From positions 37,929,178-37,993,177 of the forward strand of contig CP141143.1 of assembly GCA_035235625.1 (NCBI GenBank): a DNA stretch of 64,000 nt. The letters are read 5' to 3'. Positions within the stretch are counted from its first letter, which is position 1, and each line of letters begins with the position of its first letter. The notes under the pieces were generated by a model, which was not told where the DNA came from, searched no databases, and saw nothing but the letters and a program-made list of their open reading frames with translations. This DNA comes from Saururus chinensis (Eukaryota > Streptophyta > Magnoliopsida > Piperales > Saururaceae). A program made the translations under genes and the position numbers. Positions 1-11,822 of this stretch are shown in pieces.

Positions 1-726
1 TTTATTTAACAAAAACATGGATTTGAGTCTTATTTTTGTTCATCCTTCATAAGTCCATCTTCAGACCGTAAACTGGCTCAAAATACACATTTCATGACAT
101 TGTTATGATAACAATAGTAAACCAATGCATGGCATAAGGTCTCTTATGTTCTTACATATTCTTCCCTTCTTAAATTTTTTTAATAATCTTAGGAAGCTTG
201 GCACCATAGTTAGAGGCTTACCAGGCTGGGCAACCACCAAGGCATGTGCCCTAGTCCATCAAACGCCCAACATTCCGCTTGTCTACCAAGTTTTACTCTT
301 TCTCATATTAACATTAGTTATAATTTTCTTAATTAGCACACCCCTAGCCCCTACCTTTCAATTTAGGGCTTGGCGGGCAAATTATGACGAATCTTGTTTG
401 CCCATGGGCGCTGTCTCATACTTGGGTCAAGTCGTTTAGATGGGTCCACTCACTTTCTTAAATTAGATCCTTAGGACAAGTTGCTGTCTTTCACCCTTTT
501 TAGACCTCCGGTTAGGGTTTCAGGGTTTTCGAGTAACCAAATTGACTAGGTTGACCGAAAACACCCATTCTCAGCCAAAATTATAAATGTTTTTGCGCCT
601 TTCCCCTAACAGTGAAGGGGTCAAACCTAAGCTTTTAGCGCGGTCTAGTTCAAATATGGAGGTTAATTTCTCTCCCAATATTACTTAACCAAAGAAAAGA
701 TTCTTATGAATTTTTGGGGTGTTACA
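1..726 (-). mobile_element. LTR fragment of a Ty3/gypsy element, minus strand, cut by window edge
   Basis: Read on the minus strand, position 726 begins TGTAACACCCC, a typical start of a plant gypsy LTR, and it follows directly on a purine tract. The LTR therefore extends leftward and runs off the window. A second copy of its first 60 or so bases lies at 21,075-21,136, which supports the boundary. The remainder is AT-rich with no convincing reading frame. The lineage (Tekay/Del-like) is inferred from the LTR start and the purine tract only. Confidence 0.6.
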
Positions 727-740
727 TTCTCCCCAACTTA
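727..740 (-). other. Polypurine tract of the minus-strand gypsy element
   Basis: On the minus strand the sequence TAAGTTGGGGAGAA sits immediately before the LTR start. This is the expected form and position of a plus-strand primer (polypurine tract) in plant chromoviral gypsy elements. It fixes the element as minus-strand, with its internal region to the right. Confidence 0.65.
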
Positions 741-3700
741 AATATGAACTCTGTCCTTAGAGGTCATGACCACTCTCACTTGGCAACTAAACCATCATCA
801 TGCTTGGAGCCTGCTCAACAATGTATTCAAAAGGTTAACTACACTGAGTAAAATAATCAAGAAAACTACTAATTTATTATGAAATCTGGAAGCTTCTTAA
901 AACAAAATTCATAAGAAAACTATTTTAATCAAATTCAAAGTATGTATATTCAAATAATTTCAAATTAATATCGATTGTTGTACTAAAAGAACTCATGAAA
1001 GTTTTTTTCCTTTTATTTCATAAATCTTTTGAAATCAGGGTTTTCACATCACATAAGAGAAAATCTCATCTCTCTTAGGTTTGGTCTATAGAGGTTCAAA
1101 AGAGTTGATGGGGCTAGTCATCACCTTTTCTTACCCCTATCGATCTTACCGAAAACATAATGAGTTTTGAATTTAATGTCAAAACACTCCTCATGTTTGG
1201 GCATTGTATTATAGTTAGGATGGGCCATTGTCCTCCACATACTGGTTGAACATCTTTTCTCCTCCACATAACACTTTCTACGAGTTGTGTGCATGGCAAA
1301 GTGAAATTTCTAGGTAAATCAAACTTTCACATGTTACATGCACATTACAACAATCAGCAACACAAACAACTCAATGGAAATTGATGAGTTCCAATCCTCA
1401 AATTTAGTCCTAAGGTTTTTTCTTTTTACACAAACTTCCTTCCTTTGCACACTTCACCTTAGGTACAACTTTTGTCATGACCTAGCTACCTGAATCTTTT
1501 GAGAAATTACAGGGGAATAATTTTTATTGAATTATATACATGTTACTCACATGTTGAAAATTTTCACGGCACAAAGGATGTGTGGTTGAGACGTAGGATC
1601 ACTGAGCAACAAGGAGCCATCTTCATCCAACTTCTATAGTCCTTGCATAAAACTGTGCTTACAACAAACACGTAGTGGCAAACTACCCATGAGCCAAATG
1701 AGAGTTTAATATCCATCTAGATGGCAATAGCAGATCACTAGATTTATCTTAAAATGAGTACTTCATAGAAGTAAAAATCAAGAGTTCTAAACTCTGCACA
1801 AAAATTTCTACTAAGCAACGAAAATGATAAAACTAGGTCTCTATGTATTCATGATCAAACTATCAAGCAATCAAAGCACAAAGCATGCTAACCGCATGAG
1901 CACACACAATTTTTTAAGTGGAAAATGCCAACTGGGATAGAAAACCACAATAACTATTCTTGGCCTAAAATCAATGCACTAGATAGTGGTACACTACATA
2001 GATACAAGAAAGCTACCAACCTTTGTTGTTGATTCTTACCCAAAAACTCTTTTTTACTTCTCAAATAAAACTCCTCTAATTGCCAGCCTTCAAGTCTCCT
2101 CTTCAAGCCTGGAAACTTTTTCGTTCTACTTGCATTGTCATTGTCTCCTTATAGCCTCCAAAAATAAGCTCCTCATGTTCTTTGACTTGAGCCTTGAGTT
2201 TTTCAACTCTCCATTGAAGATTTGTTGCAACTCCTCAAACTCTTATGTGTGTTGTATTGTAAATTTCACTTCATTGTTGGCTAATTGAATTGATCTTCAA
2301 AACATGTAGCCAAAGAAAATCTATAAACTTTCAAAACCCAATACAGTAGACTCACCATAATCTCTCTATTCTAACAATGGCTTCCCTCATCTTTTTCCAA
2401 GTCCAAGACACCTCTTTTATAGATAATTAAGTCAATTATGGTGTTAAACCATTAATAGGAATCAAATTCAACTTATATTGGCCTATTTTAGGAAACTGTA
2501 GACTCCAACAATCAATTACTACAGTAACCAATCAGTCACCAATTGTCTCGGCTAAATTTTGCGAAGACTGCTACAATAAATGATCAATTGCTACAGCAAT
2601 CCATTGATCAATGAATAGTTACTGCCAAGTAAATTGCTTCCATTCTGCTGTAGTACCTATTATTAAATTTTAATTGAAGGGCACAAATTATAACAAAGTA
2701 TAATTGGCAAAGCGAGGTCAACCCTCCAAGACTTGAAATTGGAAAATTAAATTTAATCTAACTCAAGTAAACCCTAATCAAAATACTAAAGTATGTTCTT
2801 CCTCGCTTTTAAACTCTAATCAAAATACTAAAGTATGTTCTTCCACACTTCAATGTAATAAAACAAAGTCGTAAGTTGTGTTCACATTAATAAATCACAA
2901 GTCATACCCAATTCTAATAATTCACAACCATAAACCAAGCAGTCAACTAATAAAAACTAATTCAATCATGAGAAAAGCATGACTAGACTCATATCCAAAT
3001 CAATTCCACTAATCAAAATGAGGTAAGAACAACTAATAAGAGTTCATCTTTACCTTAGTTCAAAAAAACTAGCTACTCATTAAACTAAAAACTAAGACTA
3101 TAATCTCCATTTTGAACCGCTATAGTACTGATGCATCTTCAACCTTCAGCTGCTACAGTATTTTCCACAGTAACCCATGGTGCAGTTAATTTTTAGCTTC
3201 TTTCTTCATTCCTTTAGCTTGAGATTCAATTCTCTGACTTTCAAAGTCTTTTTCTAATGGTTTTGGAGGGTGAAATGTGTTGAATTCTCCTCTGGTTCGT
3301 CCACTCTTCCCCTCTCCATTCTGAAATTCTCTGTTCTTCTAAATTTATAAAATATGGGCAGAAATGTCTTGCCTTGTTTAAGCTTCAATTTCGACCATGA
3401 TGGAGATACTTTCTTTGTTTAATATCCCTTCCTTTTCTTAATCTTGCTTGTTTCTCAATCCTTTCTTTTCCTTTCACTTTCCTTTCTTTGAATTATCTAT
3501 TTATGCCTTGTTTTTTCATTGATACAAATTTGCTTCTCTACTTTGGACATGGCTAAAGTCTCATTTTCTTTCATTGGCTGCTTCTTTCTTATTTCCTTAT
3601 GCTTCTCTATTTCTTGCTATTCTTGGCTCTCCTTGAAATGGAATGTCCTCTTTTGTACCCAACTTTGGACTCTTTCCTTGCTAAGCCACCCATCTTTTCA

Positions 3701-5010
3701 TTTAGCTTCCTCTATTAGCCACTCATAAAACCTTGACTCCCTATGAGCTAAAACATGTACACATTGATAAATTCTAGTGAATCTACACGAGTACAATTAT
3801 CATTGTTAAATTGAAGCTTCCATCATACTAACATATTTGAGCCTGAAATAATACTAATTTAAGGTTATAAAAGCCAATATAAGGGTATTAAAATGGCTCA
3901 AAATTATGCATATCATTACCAAAAATTAAAATTTGTTCAAATTAATCCCTTTTTAACCCTAATTAATCTTGGATGAAAAATTTACTAATGTAATTTTTCA
4001 CTCATTTTCCATTCATTCTTTTTCTCACACTCTAATTAATAAACCATTATCCTAAGTGTGTGAATATATGATGTTTGCATATTTTTACCTGCGGGCATGC
4101 TTTTGAGTCTACTGATTTGCTTCTTCTTCACAATGTGATCTTGAACAATAAGCATTCTATCTGATGATGCAAATTACACATCAATTGGACATTTATTTTA
4201 TTCATCCGAATAAGCCAATATAATACATATGGCCACACATGTTCTAACACCAAAGCTCAGTAGACTTGCCTACCCTATACTAGAACATAATAAATATGCA
4301 ACTAAATGCAGCCTAGACATGTTCATGCCTCTATAAGAGTTATACCACATGAAAGCAATTCTTTACATACTCTTGATTTATGAGTGCACACAATATGCCA
4401 TGAGATGATAAGCTATGAACTATCTACACCATACACAATTCAACAATGTGAAAAATTATGCAAAGTGTATCAAAGGTAACTAAACAAAACACTTAATTTG
4501 TCTTAATTTATCTTTTGGGTAAGACATAGGGAACTATCCATGAATTTAAGTTCAAACAAACATCAAAGTAAAATTAAGACATGCCACACTCACCTTGCTT
4601 ATGTAAACCTCATGACACTGATTTCTAGAAGCAAAATTAACAATCTTCCACTTTACATGGACACCCTTCACTAAAGGCAGCGCGTCATGGACCACTCGTC
4701 TTCAAATCAGGATGATCTTGATGGCATATGATTGCATCACCAAAAGTCCTTGGGTACCCACTTGGACTATTTCAGTAAATTTCTAGTTGTTCACTCGGCA
4801 TAGAAATCATTCCATTTTCTTATCGTGTTGCCCCACCTTGGTAATCTCTTTCCCACCCCATGGAGTTTAAGTGAAGGAAACATCAGTCATTCATTTCAAT
4901 CCAACAAAACACCCACCAATGAAAATGTTTCTACATTTATGATGTTCAAAGCAGTAGCTATTACCCCTTAGCTTATCAGTTATTAACTTAAGTATGCCTT
5001 ATGGTAACCA
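741..5010. other. AT-rich repeat debris without a recognisable gene
   Basis: No reading frame here looks like a known protein. A minus-strand stretch opposite 1,986-2,288 would encode a short charged coiled-coil-like segment but is broken by stops. Several stretches (near 2,030, 3,050 and 4,590) resemble the minus-strand Tekay-like LTRs elsewhere in the window. Positions 2,495-2,660 and 3,118-3,175 hold repeated CTACAGTA-like and TGATCAATTGCT motifs. A 29-base segment is repeated exactly at 2,774-2,802 and 2,816-2,844. The right edge at 5,010 is the insertion site of the Athila-like element, so this sequence is continuous with 13,009 onward. Confidence 0.5.
2774..2844. repeat. Short tandem duplication, 42 bp period
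   Basis: A 29-base segment beginning CTAATCAAAATACTAAAG occurs identically at 2,774-2,802 and 2,816-2,844, separated by 13 bases. It is probably a local slippage or unequal-exchange duplication inside repeat debris. Confidence 0.8.
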
Positions 5011-5015
5011 CTTAC
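5011..5015. repeat. Target-site duplication, left copy (CTTAC)
   Basis: CTTAC lies immediately before the 5' LTR start TGATAAG. The identical CTTAC lies immediately after the 3' LTR at 13,004-13,008. Five bases is the usual duplication length for LTR retrotransposons. Confidence 0.85.
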
Positions 5016-5217
5016 TGATAAGTATAATTTATACATTATTTGAAGCTTAATTATTCTATTGTCTAGTCTTATTTAAAAGTTAGTGTAGTTTAAATAATTA
5101 GAAATTAAATTTAATTAGGTTTGGAAAAGCTTGTATGATGTTTTGAAGTAAATTGGCTTACTTATATTAATTCTGTGCAGATTCTTCATTACCATTTGTA
5201 CAAGGTGTAATGGTGTT

Positions 5218-5289
5218 CGATCGGTTATAAGTGATTTTGAAACAAAAGACAGTACATCTGTTCCATCAGGAATGGAAGGCAATCGATCG
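5218..5289 (+). promoter_or_regulatory. Paired CGATCG module upstream of the LTR TATA box
   Basis: CGATCG occurs at 5,218-5,223 and 5,284-5,289, about 80-150 bases upstream of the TATA box. In the 3' LTR the same places read CGATCG (12,024) and CAATCAATCGGG (12,086), with an extra CGATCA at 12,069. The core GCAGGGCAATC followed by ATCGG in the 3' LTR is nearly the same as in a Tekay-like LTR at 15,424. A role as transcription-factor site is inference. Confidence 0.45.
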
Positions 5290-5366
5290 GGATAATGCGC
5301 AATTTCCTATTTTGAGCCAATTTTGAGTCATTTTTATGTTAGACTTCCTCTTATGCTTCCTATGCC

Positions 5367-5374
5367 TATATAAA
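5367..5374 (+). promoter_or_regulatory. TATA box of the 5' LTR
   Basis: TATATAAA lies in the middle of the LTR and is conserved in the 3' LTR as TATATAAGG at 12,172-12,180. It is the likely promoter that starts the R region. Confidence 0.6.
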
Positions 5375-6200
5375 GAGATATTTGGCTCGAAATTAAAGGA
5401 TTTCAGTAGATTTTCTAAAGAGAAGAAGGAAGAAGAAGATGGAAGATCTTTCAAAGCTTTCAATGGAGATTCAAGAGCATTCTTCTACCATGCAAGGCTA
5501 GATTTTTTTTTACTTAGGAGTTGATGAAATTATAGATAAGTTTTAATTTTTTTTCTTTTTATAGATCTCAAGTTTAAATAATGACAATTGCATGATAAGG
5601 ATTTTCTTTTTAATGGAAGAGCTTTTCATGTTTATTCAAATCTATGTTGATTTATTTTCTTGTAGATAATAGATTGATGTGGTTTTGATATTTACATTGA
5701 TTCTAAATTCTGTGATTTAGATGAGATGGTCATGCAATAGTTTTAACGTTAATATAATTAATGAATTGGATGGGTTATACTAAGATAAGACGAGTCATGC
5801 CTATAGTTTAGTTTAGTGTAGATGTTTCGTGCTATTGTCGAAGATAGTTCATGCCATGAAATTAATTAATGATTCTTTTCTAAGTAATTATAGCTTGTAG
5901 TTGAGAATACTTGTTCATATTTACACAAGATTTAGATTAAAGGTTAAGAAATTGTTATGGTTCTATAGTGGATTCGATTTCCTAAGTAATTTCCATTATA
6001 TCGATATCTTCCTTTTAAATGAATTGATTACTTTCTTTGCTTAATTAAATTTTAAGTTGTTTTACTTTTTAATAAACAAAATCATCTCTTAGATTTAGTA
6101 ATAATTCATTCGTCTATGAGGTTCAACAACCTTTAAATACTTATCCTAATACAATTACCTTGTACACTTGCAAAGGGTTTAAATATAAACGATCAAGTTT

Positions 6201-6218
6201 TGGCGCCGCTAACACGGA
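6201..6218 (+). other. Primer-binding site, tRNA-Asp type
   Basis: TGGCGCCG starts six bases after the LTR end and is complementary to the 3' end of plant tRNA-Asp, as expected for Athila/Tat elements. The next bases (CTAACACGGAC) are only partly complementary, so the site has decayed. Confidence 0.75.
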
Positions 6219-6512
6219 CGGTGTTGATTTGTTACTAAATTAGTCTTAGGATAATTCTAGCTACTTTAGTTTCAGTTTTCTTTAGTTTTTAGGTTAATTC
6301 TTAGTTTCTTACTTTCTTTTAATTTGATTTTGTAGCTTGAGTTGAAGACTGTGCTCTCTACACTTGTGGCCACAAGTAGACATGGATAAGCATAGTGCTC
6401 CTCTTCGGTTTGCAAGATCCTTTTCTCTCTATTTTTAGTTTTTTTTCCTTAGTTAATTTTTTATTATTCTTCCCTTTTTTACGCTTAAAATTGTGTGATG
6501 TGTTTGTGATGT

Positions 6513-7943
6513 ATGCCTGGTCGTCGCTCCTTGCTCCTCCTATTAGCACACTTGACCCTGAACCTGAGTGGACACCTAAGAGAGCTAAGTTGCCCTCAAC
6601 CTTCACCCCGACCCATTCTCCCACCAATTCCTCCACCCATACCACTTCTACCATCATCATGTCTGAACTTCAGTTAGTAGATGCACCTCTCAAAGCTCTA
6701 AGGGAGTAGTACACTCCCAATGAGTACACCTCTCCTTCATGCATTAGGTTGTTAGCGGTCGCTGCTCAAAATTATGAATTAAGCCCAACGTCATTCAAAT
6801 GCTTCCATCTTTTTATGGGCTTAATAATGAAAACCCATATAGGCAACTAGATGACTTCTTGGAACTATTCACAACTTTCAAACTCTCAAACTTAACCGAT
6901 GAAGCAATCAAACTTTGGCTTTTCCCTTTCACATTGAAAGATAAGGCTAAAGAATGACTTCACTCATTAGAGCCAAACACCATCACAACATGGGCCCAAA
7001 TGCAACAAGAGTTACTCAAAAAGTACTTCCCCATAGGTAAGACCAACCAAATGAGAAAGGCCATAACCACCTTTGCCCAACTTCCCACTTAACAGTTCCA
7101 TGAGAGTTGGGATAGATTGAAGGACCTTCTTAGGAAGTGTCCTCATCATGTTGTCCCTAAGTGGCAATTAGTGCAATGCTTTTATGAGGATCTTACTGAA
7201 CAAAACTGTCATCTTCTTGATGCAAGTTGTGGGGGTACCCTTTTGTTGAAAAATAAAAATGAGGCATGGAAAATTTTTGAGGACTTGAGTGAAAATTCTC
7301 TTCAACATGCTGGGTTGAATAGAAATGAGAGTGGACTATTTACCTTGAACAATGACCCCTCTAAGGGTGGCTTGTATGACGTCGAATACTCATTAAACCT
7401 CTCTTCCAAAGTTGACACTTTGAGTAGGAAGCTGGACCTTCTTATAACTTCAACCCATCAACCCACTCTCTTCACTAAAGATGCCTGCACAATATGCCTT
7501 AGTCCAACCCATACTATCATGGAGTGCCCTTCTACCTCTCAATTTCCATAGCTTGTCCAAGATCATTTGAATGTCACTCAATCCTTCCCTAGGGTTGAGA
7601 ACAATCTATTTTCAAACACATAAACCCTAGATGGAGGAATCACCCTAACTTTTCCTATCGGGCACAAAACCAAGGGGTTGTGGGCAACCAACCCCCTAGG
7701 CAACCATTCCAAGTTCCACAAGTCTCTATCCACCAACCTCAAGTGCAACCCCCCTATGTCCAACCTAGTAGGAGTCCGAGTCTTGAAGAGAAGGTCTTAA
7801 CCGCATTACAAGAGCTACAATCTCATACTCAAATCCTTCACTCCCACACACAATCTAAAGCAAAGCTAGAAGCCCAAATTGGAGAACTAGCTAATGCTAT
7901 TAAGAAGAGAGAGATGGGGATGTTGCCAAGTCAACCTCTATAA
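6513..7943 (+). pseudogene. gag: gag (capsid) pseudogene of the Athila-like element
   Basis: Structural protein of the virus-like particle. A start at 6,513 is likely because it opens a short basic and proline-rich leader, after which the frame shifts. The central part (about 6,780-7,330) has the Athila-type Gag features: a YGLNNENPY segment, then LKDKAKE, KKYFPIGKTNQ and LLRKCPHH. Stops interrupt it at about 6,707, 6,955 and 7,091. The continuous piece 7,117-7,551 carries the rest of the domain. A Cys-rich patch (CTICLSPTHTIMEC, near 7,490) is a CX2CX4HX4C zinc knuckle. After another frame change, 7,680-7,943 encodes a Pro/Gln-rich linker and a helix-prone stretch. At least three lesions make it non-coding. 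Confidence 0.82.
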
Positions 7944-8234
7944 AACCCTAACGGTCAATTTCGGGTAGAGGGAGCTCCTCCCTCTAATGAGTAAGTTCAT
8001 TACATAATGACCCTTAAGAGTGAAAGGACTATTGACAATAAGGTTGGGGGGACACCAGTGACAGATGATAGGAGTGAGGAGTTAGAGAGGGCAGCCCCTA
8101 ATGAGCCTCAAGTAGAACTGAGTGCACCACATGAGAAGGAGTTTGTATCCCCTTTCCCTTCTTCAGAGCCATAGTCTAAGACCACTTCCCAGGGATCTTA
8201 TATCCCTAAGGCGCATGTTCCTCAGTGTCTTGAC
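7944..8234 (+). other. Decayed gag-protease linker
   Basis: An acidic, Pro/Ser-rich reading frame with stops joins gag to the protease precursor. It fits the variable linker of Athila-type Gag-Pro polyproteins, and nothing independent is seen in it. Confidence 0.5.
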
Positions 8235-9051
8235 ATGGCCCCACCATTTAGAAAAAGCATGGCTAGGACTGATGAGATTCTTAAGACTTTCAAGCAAGTC
8301 AAAATTAATTTCCCCCTTTTGGATGTCATTAAGCAAGTCCCTGGTTATGCTAAGTTCCTAAAAGACCTATGCACTCAAAAGCGTAAATCTAAGACTCTTG
8401 TGTCTAAGAAGGTCCTCCGCACCGAGCAAGTCACTTTTGAAGTTTGACACCCCACCTAAGTATAAGGACCCTAGAGTGCTCACTATTTCTTGTGTCATAG
8501 GCGATCACTCCATTCATAAAGCCCTCTTTGACCTTGGTGCGAGTGTCAATCTACTCCCTTACTCGGTGTATGAGAAACTAGGGTTAGGTGAATTACAACT
8601 TACATTAGTTACCTTGCAGCTAGCCATTCATTCTGTGTGTAAGCCTTGGGGAGTCATTGAGGATGTGTTAGTGAGGGTTGACCGGTTCTTTTTCCTCATT
8701 GATTTTTTTGTCTTATATATGGAAACCGTTGCCAACTCTACACATCAGATTCCTATCATTCTAGGTCATCCTTTCCTTCTCACAGCTAATGCATGCATAA
8801 ATTGTAGGACGGGGGTAATGGAGATTACCTTTGGGAACATGAAAGTGCAACTAAATGTTTTTTATGTGTCTAACAATTTACCAGCAACTTGTGATGTTGA
8901 ATGTTTTATGGTATACAATTTTAGATTCAATGCCTATGATAGAAGTCCATCTTTTGTAGTATCAGCCCATAATCAAGTCGTGTCTTCTAATTTTTCTGAG
9001 TCACTTTTTGGCGATTTAAGAAAAGAGCCAATGCAAATATCTACCACCTAG
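8235..9051 (+). pseudogene. pro: Gag-Pro aspartic protease pseudogene
   Basis: Retropepsin-type protease that would process the polyprotein. The segment 8,235-8,447 (MAPPFRKSMART onward) carries the conserved helix before the protease, with INFPLLDVIKQVPGYAKFLK. A one-frame slip near 8,400-8,440 then leads to 8,398-9,051. In that frame the catalytic motif DLGAS lies about residue 45, followed by NLLPYSVYEKLGLGEL and the downstream ILGHPFL motif typical of retropepsins. Asp is kept and the motif is otherwise intact, so this part decayed least. In complete relatives reverse transcriptase follows; here the frame stops at 9,051 and the element's 3' segment begins. Confidence 0.85.
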
Positions 9052-9489
9052 CCTGACATATTTGAGAATGTTGGCATGGTCAGGCTGAAGATGATAAACT
9101 TAGCGCTTCTAGGGAGGAAACCCTTGTTTTATTCAGTTTATTTTTATTTTTATAGTTTTAGTTAATCTTACTTTATTTGATCCATGTAGTGATTTATTTG
9201 ATTTAGTAGTTTTAGCTTACTAAATGAATTTTTATTTTTTTATTTTTTTATTTCATGATTTAAAAAAAAAGAAAAAAAGGTGTTTAGCCGTTTGATCAGG
9301 TTGATACCCGATCGATCGGTTGATATAACGGCCAAGCAACCATTCAAACAATCAGGTTGTAACTTTAAACATGCGCTGGTGATGGGTCTCACGCGCTCCA
9401 ACTTCACCCCCTTTGCTGACTTTGCTTTTCCTAATGATTTTACTATCACGGGGACTCTTATGGGGCAGGAATGAAGCCCACACCTCACG
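9052..9489 (+). other. Post-polyprotein spacer with GATC-rich motif
   Basis: Bases 9,068-9,130 (GGCTGAAGATGATAAACTTAG, a short gap, then AGGGAGGAAACCC) resemble the segment that follows integrase in complete Athila/Tat elements. This shows where the pol deletion rejoined. A poly-A/T-rich stretch follows, then CGATCGATCGG at 9,309-9,319 and a related TTTGATCAGG just upstream. No gene is seen. Confidence 0.5.
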
Positions 9490-10119
9490 TATGGATTGCC
9501 AGCTTATCTCATGACACAGGATTGTCATTTTGCACATCTGATATTGGAGTATGACATATGGTTCCACCGTCATGAGAAGGTAGACTACACCTTAGCTGGC
9601 CTTTTGTATGTTTTGGGTCATGAGGAGCAGATTCACATCGATTTCCCCTCATTTGTCTTCGCATGGATGGCGGATATAGTATCTTGACCATTGGATGAAC
9701 AATTAGCTTTTTCTTTCCTTTTGGAGTGGATTTTTGATCACTTTCAGTTGGATTTTGCTTCATACGTACCCATGAGCTGAGGTTTAGGGGTCATTTCCTA
9801 GGCAACCCTAAACAGGATGATCATACATTGTTCCCCTTGACCAGCATTTGACCAGGAGGACGAGGAGGAGTGGCCCGTAGAAGGCACACCAGAGGTCGTA
9901 GCTGAGCAGCGTATTCTGCCCCATTCTTTTGGTCACAACTCTTTTCTTCAGATGGAGCATCACCTTTGAGCACATATCGATTCTTCTCAAGCGCAACTTC
10001 AGACGAGGCTTAGTGAACATATAGATGCTCAGATGGTTGAGATGAGGGGACTTATACAAGGACTGACTAATTTGATTTGTAGCCAATCAGGTGCGGCAGA
10101 TGCAGATGATAGTGACTAG
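9490..10119 (+). pseudogene. Broken second ORF of the Athila-like element
   Basis: A reading frame beginning MPAYLMTQDCHF at 9,496 runs to a stop at 9,687, and related frames continue past stops to about 10,119. It ends in an acidic Glu/Asp-rich patch and a coiled-coil-like stretch (AQLQTRLSEHIDAQM). The position after the polyprotein is where Athila-class elements carry an extra ORF. The look of the frame recalls the plant-transposon-associated domains found in such ORFs, but I cannot assign a function. Several stops and frame changes make it a pseudogene. Confidence 0.5.
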
Positions 10120-11822
10120 AGGTCTATTGATGAAGATGATTCTAATGATGTTGTACTTAGCTATGTAGGGGCTATTTTTTCTTTCTTATTTTTTTTTTCT
10201 TATCTTTTTTTTTCTTTGGTTTATTATTGTTATCTCTTTTGTGGGATATGGTACTATAGGTTTGGGAAAATGCTTCCTACATGTCTGTTTTGCATATTTT
10301 CTAAATCCTATGTAGTCCACTTTGAGAATAGCATATTAGTTATGCATTCAAGTGATATCTTTCTTTTCCCTCTCTTACTTATTCTTGTCATTGTAGTATA
10401 TAATTTCTTTAACATTGAGGACAATGTTCATTTTAGGTTTGGGGGTATAGAAAGATATTTTTCTTTTACGATATTTTAGAATATTTTTTCGTTATTAATT
10501 TCATTTTCTTCTTTTATGTGGTTTTTATTGCTTGTTTTCTTTTAAAAGCATATGTCTGTTTTTAAAGAGATCAATTTCATGAAGAAAGTTTAAGTAATTA
10601 ATTAAGTGATGAAAGCGATTAAGTGTGTAATATCTATTTTATTTTATTTATCTTGGATAATTGTGCTTATATTTTAAAATCATATTTCACACACTTGAAA
10701 TTCGTAGGAATATAATTTTATGATCTTAGTGAGATATCTTTAATTATGCATATTTTTTAAAACATGACAATTGAGTAATTTTTAATGTTTTATGATGAAT
10801 CTTTATGCTTGGCTATTATTTTAAAAAAAATGGGATAAGTGTGTAATGAAAAAATTATGATGAAAAAAATTGAATGAAAAAAAGAGTTGAGAAAAAAAAT
10901 GATAGATTGATTGAAAAAATAAGGAAAAAAAAGAGTAAAGGTTTGTTTCTCTTTTCACTGAGTAACCGGGCCTTGTGGCTAGGCAAGGATAAGGGATCAT
11001 GTCAAAAGGTGAAAAGTTGAGATAAATTCTTTTATGACTTGCTTACTTCTGTAACCTTTATAGTTCGAGTTATTAAGCCTGAGGGGTATTTCAACACCTA
11101 GTGCTTTGAGCCAACTCGATTAGGGACATTGGCCTAATGCTTGTTACATGGACTATTTAGAAGGCTTAATAGAACTAAGTATTGCACGAGTCATATTTTA
11201 AGGTATATTATGCTTTTATTCCCTGAATTTAATTAAAATTTGAAGGCTATAACAAGAGGTTTTATTATGAGATGTTAAGGTTGAAAGACTGTCTTTTTTA
11301 TATTTTTAAGTTAGTGAACTTTAATAAGCTTGGTTAATGGGTCACATAAGATATGCTTGTTAATAAAAAATAAAATTGTATCACTACGGGTTTCTACACT
11401 TCATGTTTTTGAAATCTATATATATAGTTGCACAATTATTTCTAAGATGGAGTTATATAATGGATGATTCCTTACTAGAAAATGATCAAATCAAAATTAT
11501 TTACTTGTGCCAAGTATTTGTGGTTGGTTCTTTTTAGAAATAGTTAATGTGTTTTTAAGATAAATTATTTTTAGAATTTTTGTTGTCTTGTTTTGTTTTA
11601 TTTCTTTTGTTAGGTTTAGATATTTGTGGGTATCATTAATGCAAACCCTCACGAGACATAGCTCGTCCAACAAGGGAGACCTAGGGGTTTAAAGGCTTGT
11701 TGAATACACTAAATGAAATCGTGATTCCCTATGAAAGTGACATTTATTTATTTTTCTAGATTAGTTGTTTTGTTTTATTTTTGTTTTGCTTGAGGATTGG
11801 CAAAATATAGGTTTGGGGGTAT
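10120..11822 (+). other. 3' untranslated region with two purine tracts
   Basis: AT-rich with no gene. ACATTGAGGACAATG followed by AGGTTTGGGGGT at 10,411-10,446 is a common plant gypsy 3' motif. The same AGGTTTGGGGGT recurs at 11,809-11,820, just before the 3' LTR, and is the likely polypurine tract. The upstream copy may be a second, internal plus-strand primer site. Confidence 0.6.
11809..11820 (+). other. Polypurine tract of the Athila-like element
   Basis: AGGTTTGGGGGT lies two bases before the 3' LTR start, as expected for the plus-strand primer. Confidence 0.7.

Larger units (their letters stand above)
5016..6195 (+). repeat. 5' LTR of the Athila-like element
   Basis: The LTR begins TGATAAGTATAATTT and ends AAACGATCA, and aligns along its whole length with 11,823-13,003. 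It contains a TATA box at 5,367-5,374 and two CGATCG palindromes 66 bases apart upstream of it. A long AG-rich leader follows the TATA box. The U5 end carries a CTTGTACACTTGCAAAGG segment shared with the 3' LTR. Confidence 0.9.

Noticed and set aside
1986..2288. 100-codon plus-strand frame
   Set aside because: The more meaningful reading is on the opposite strand (short coiled-coil-like), and that is broken by stops.
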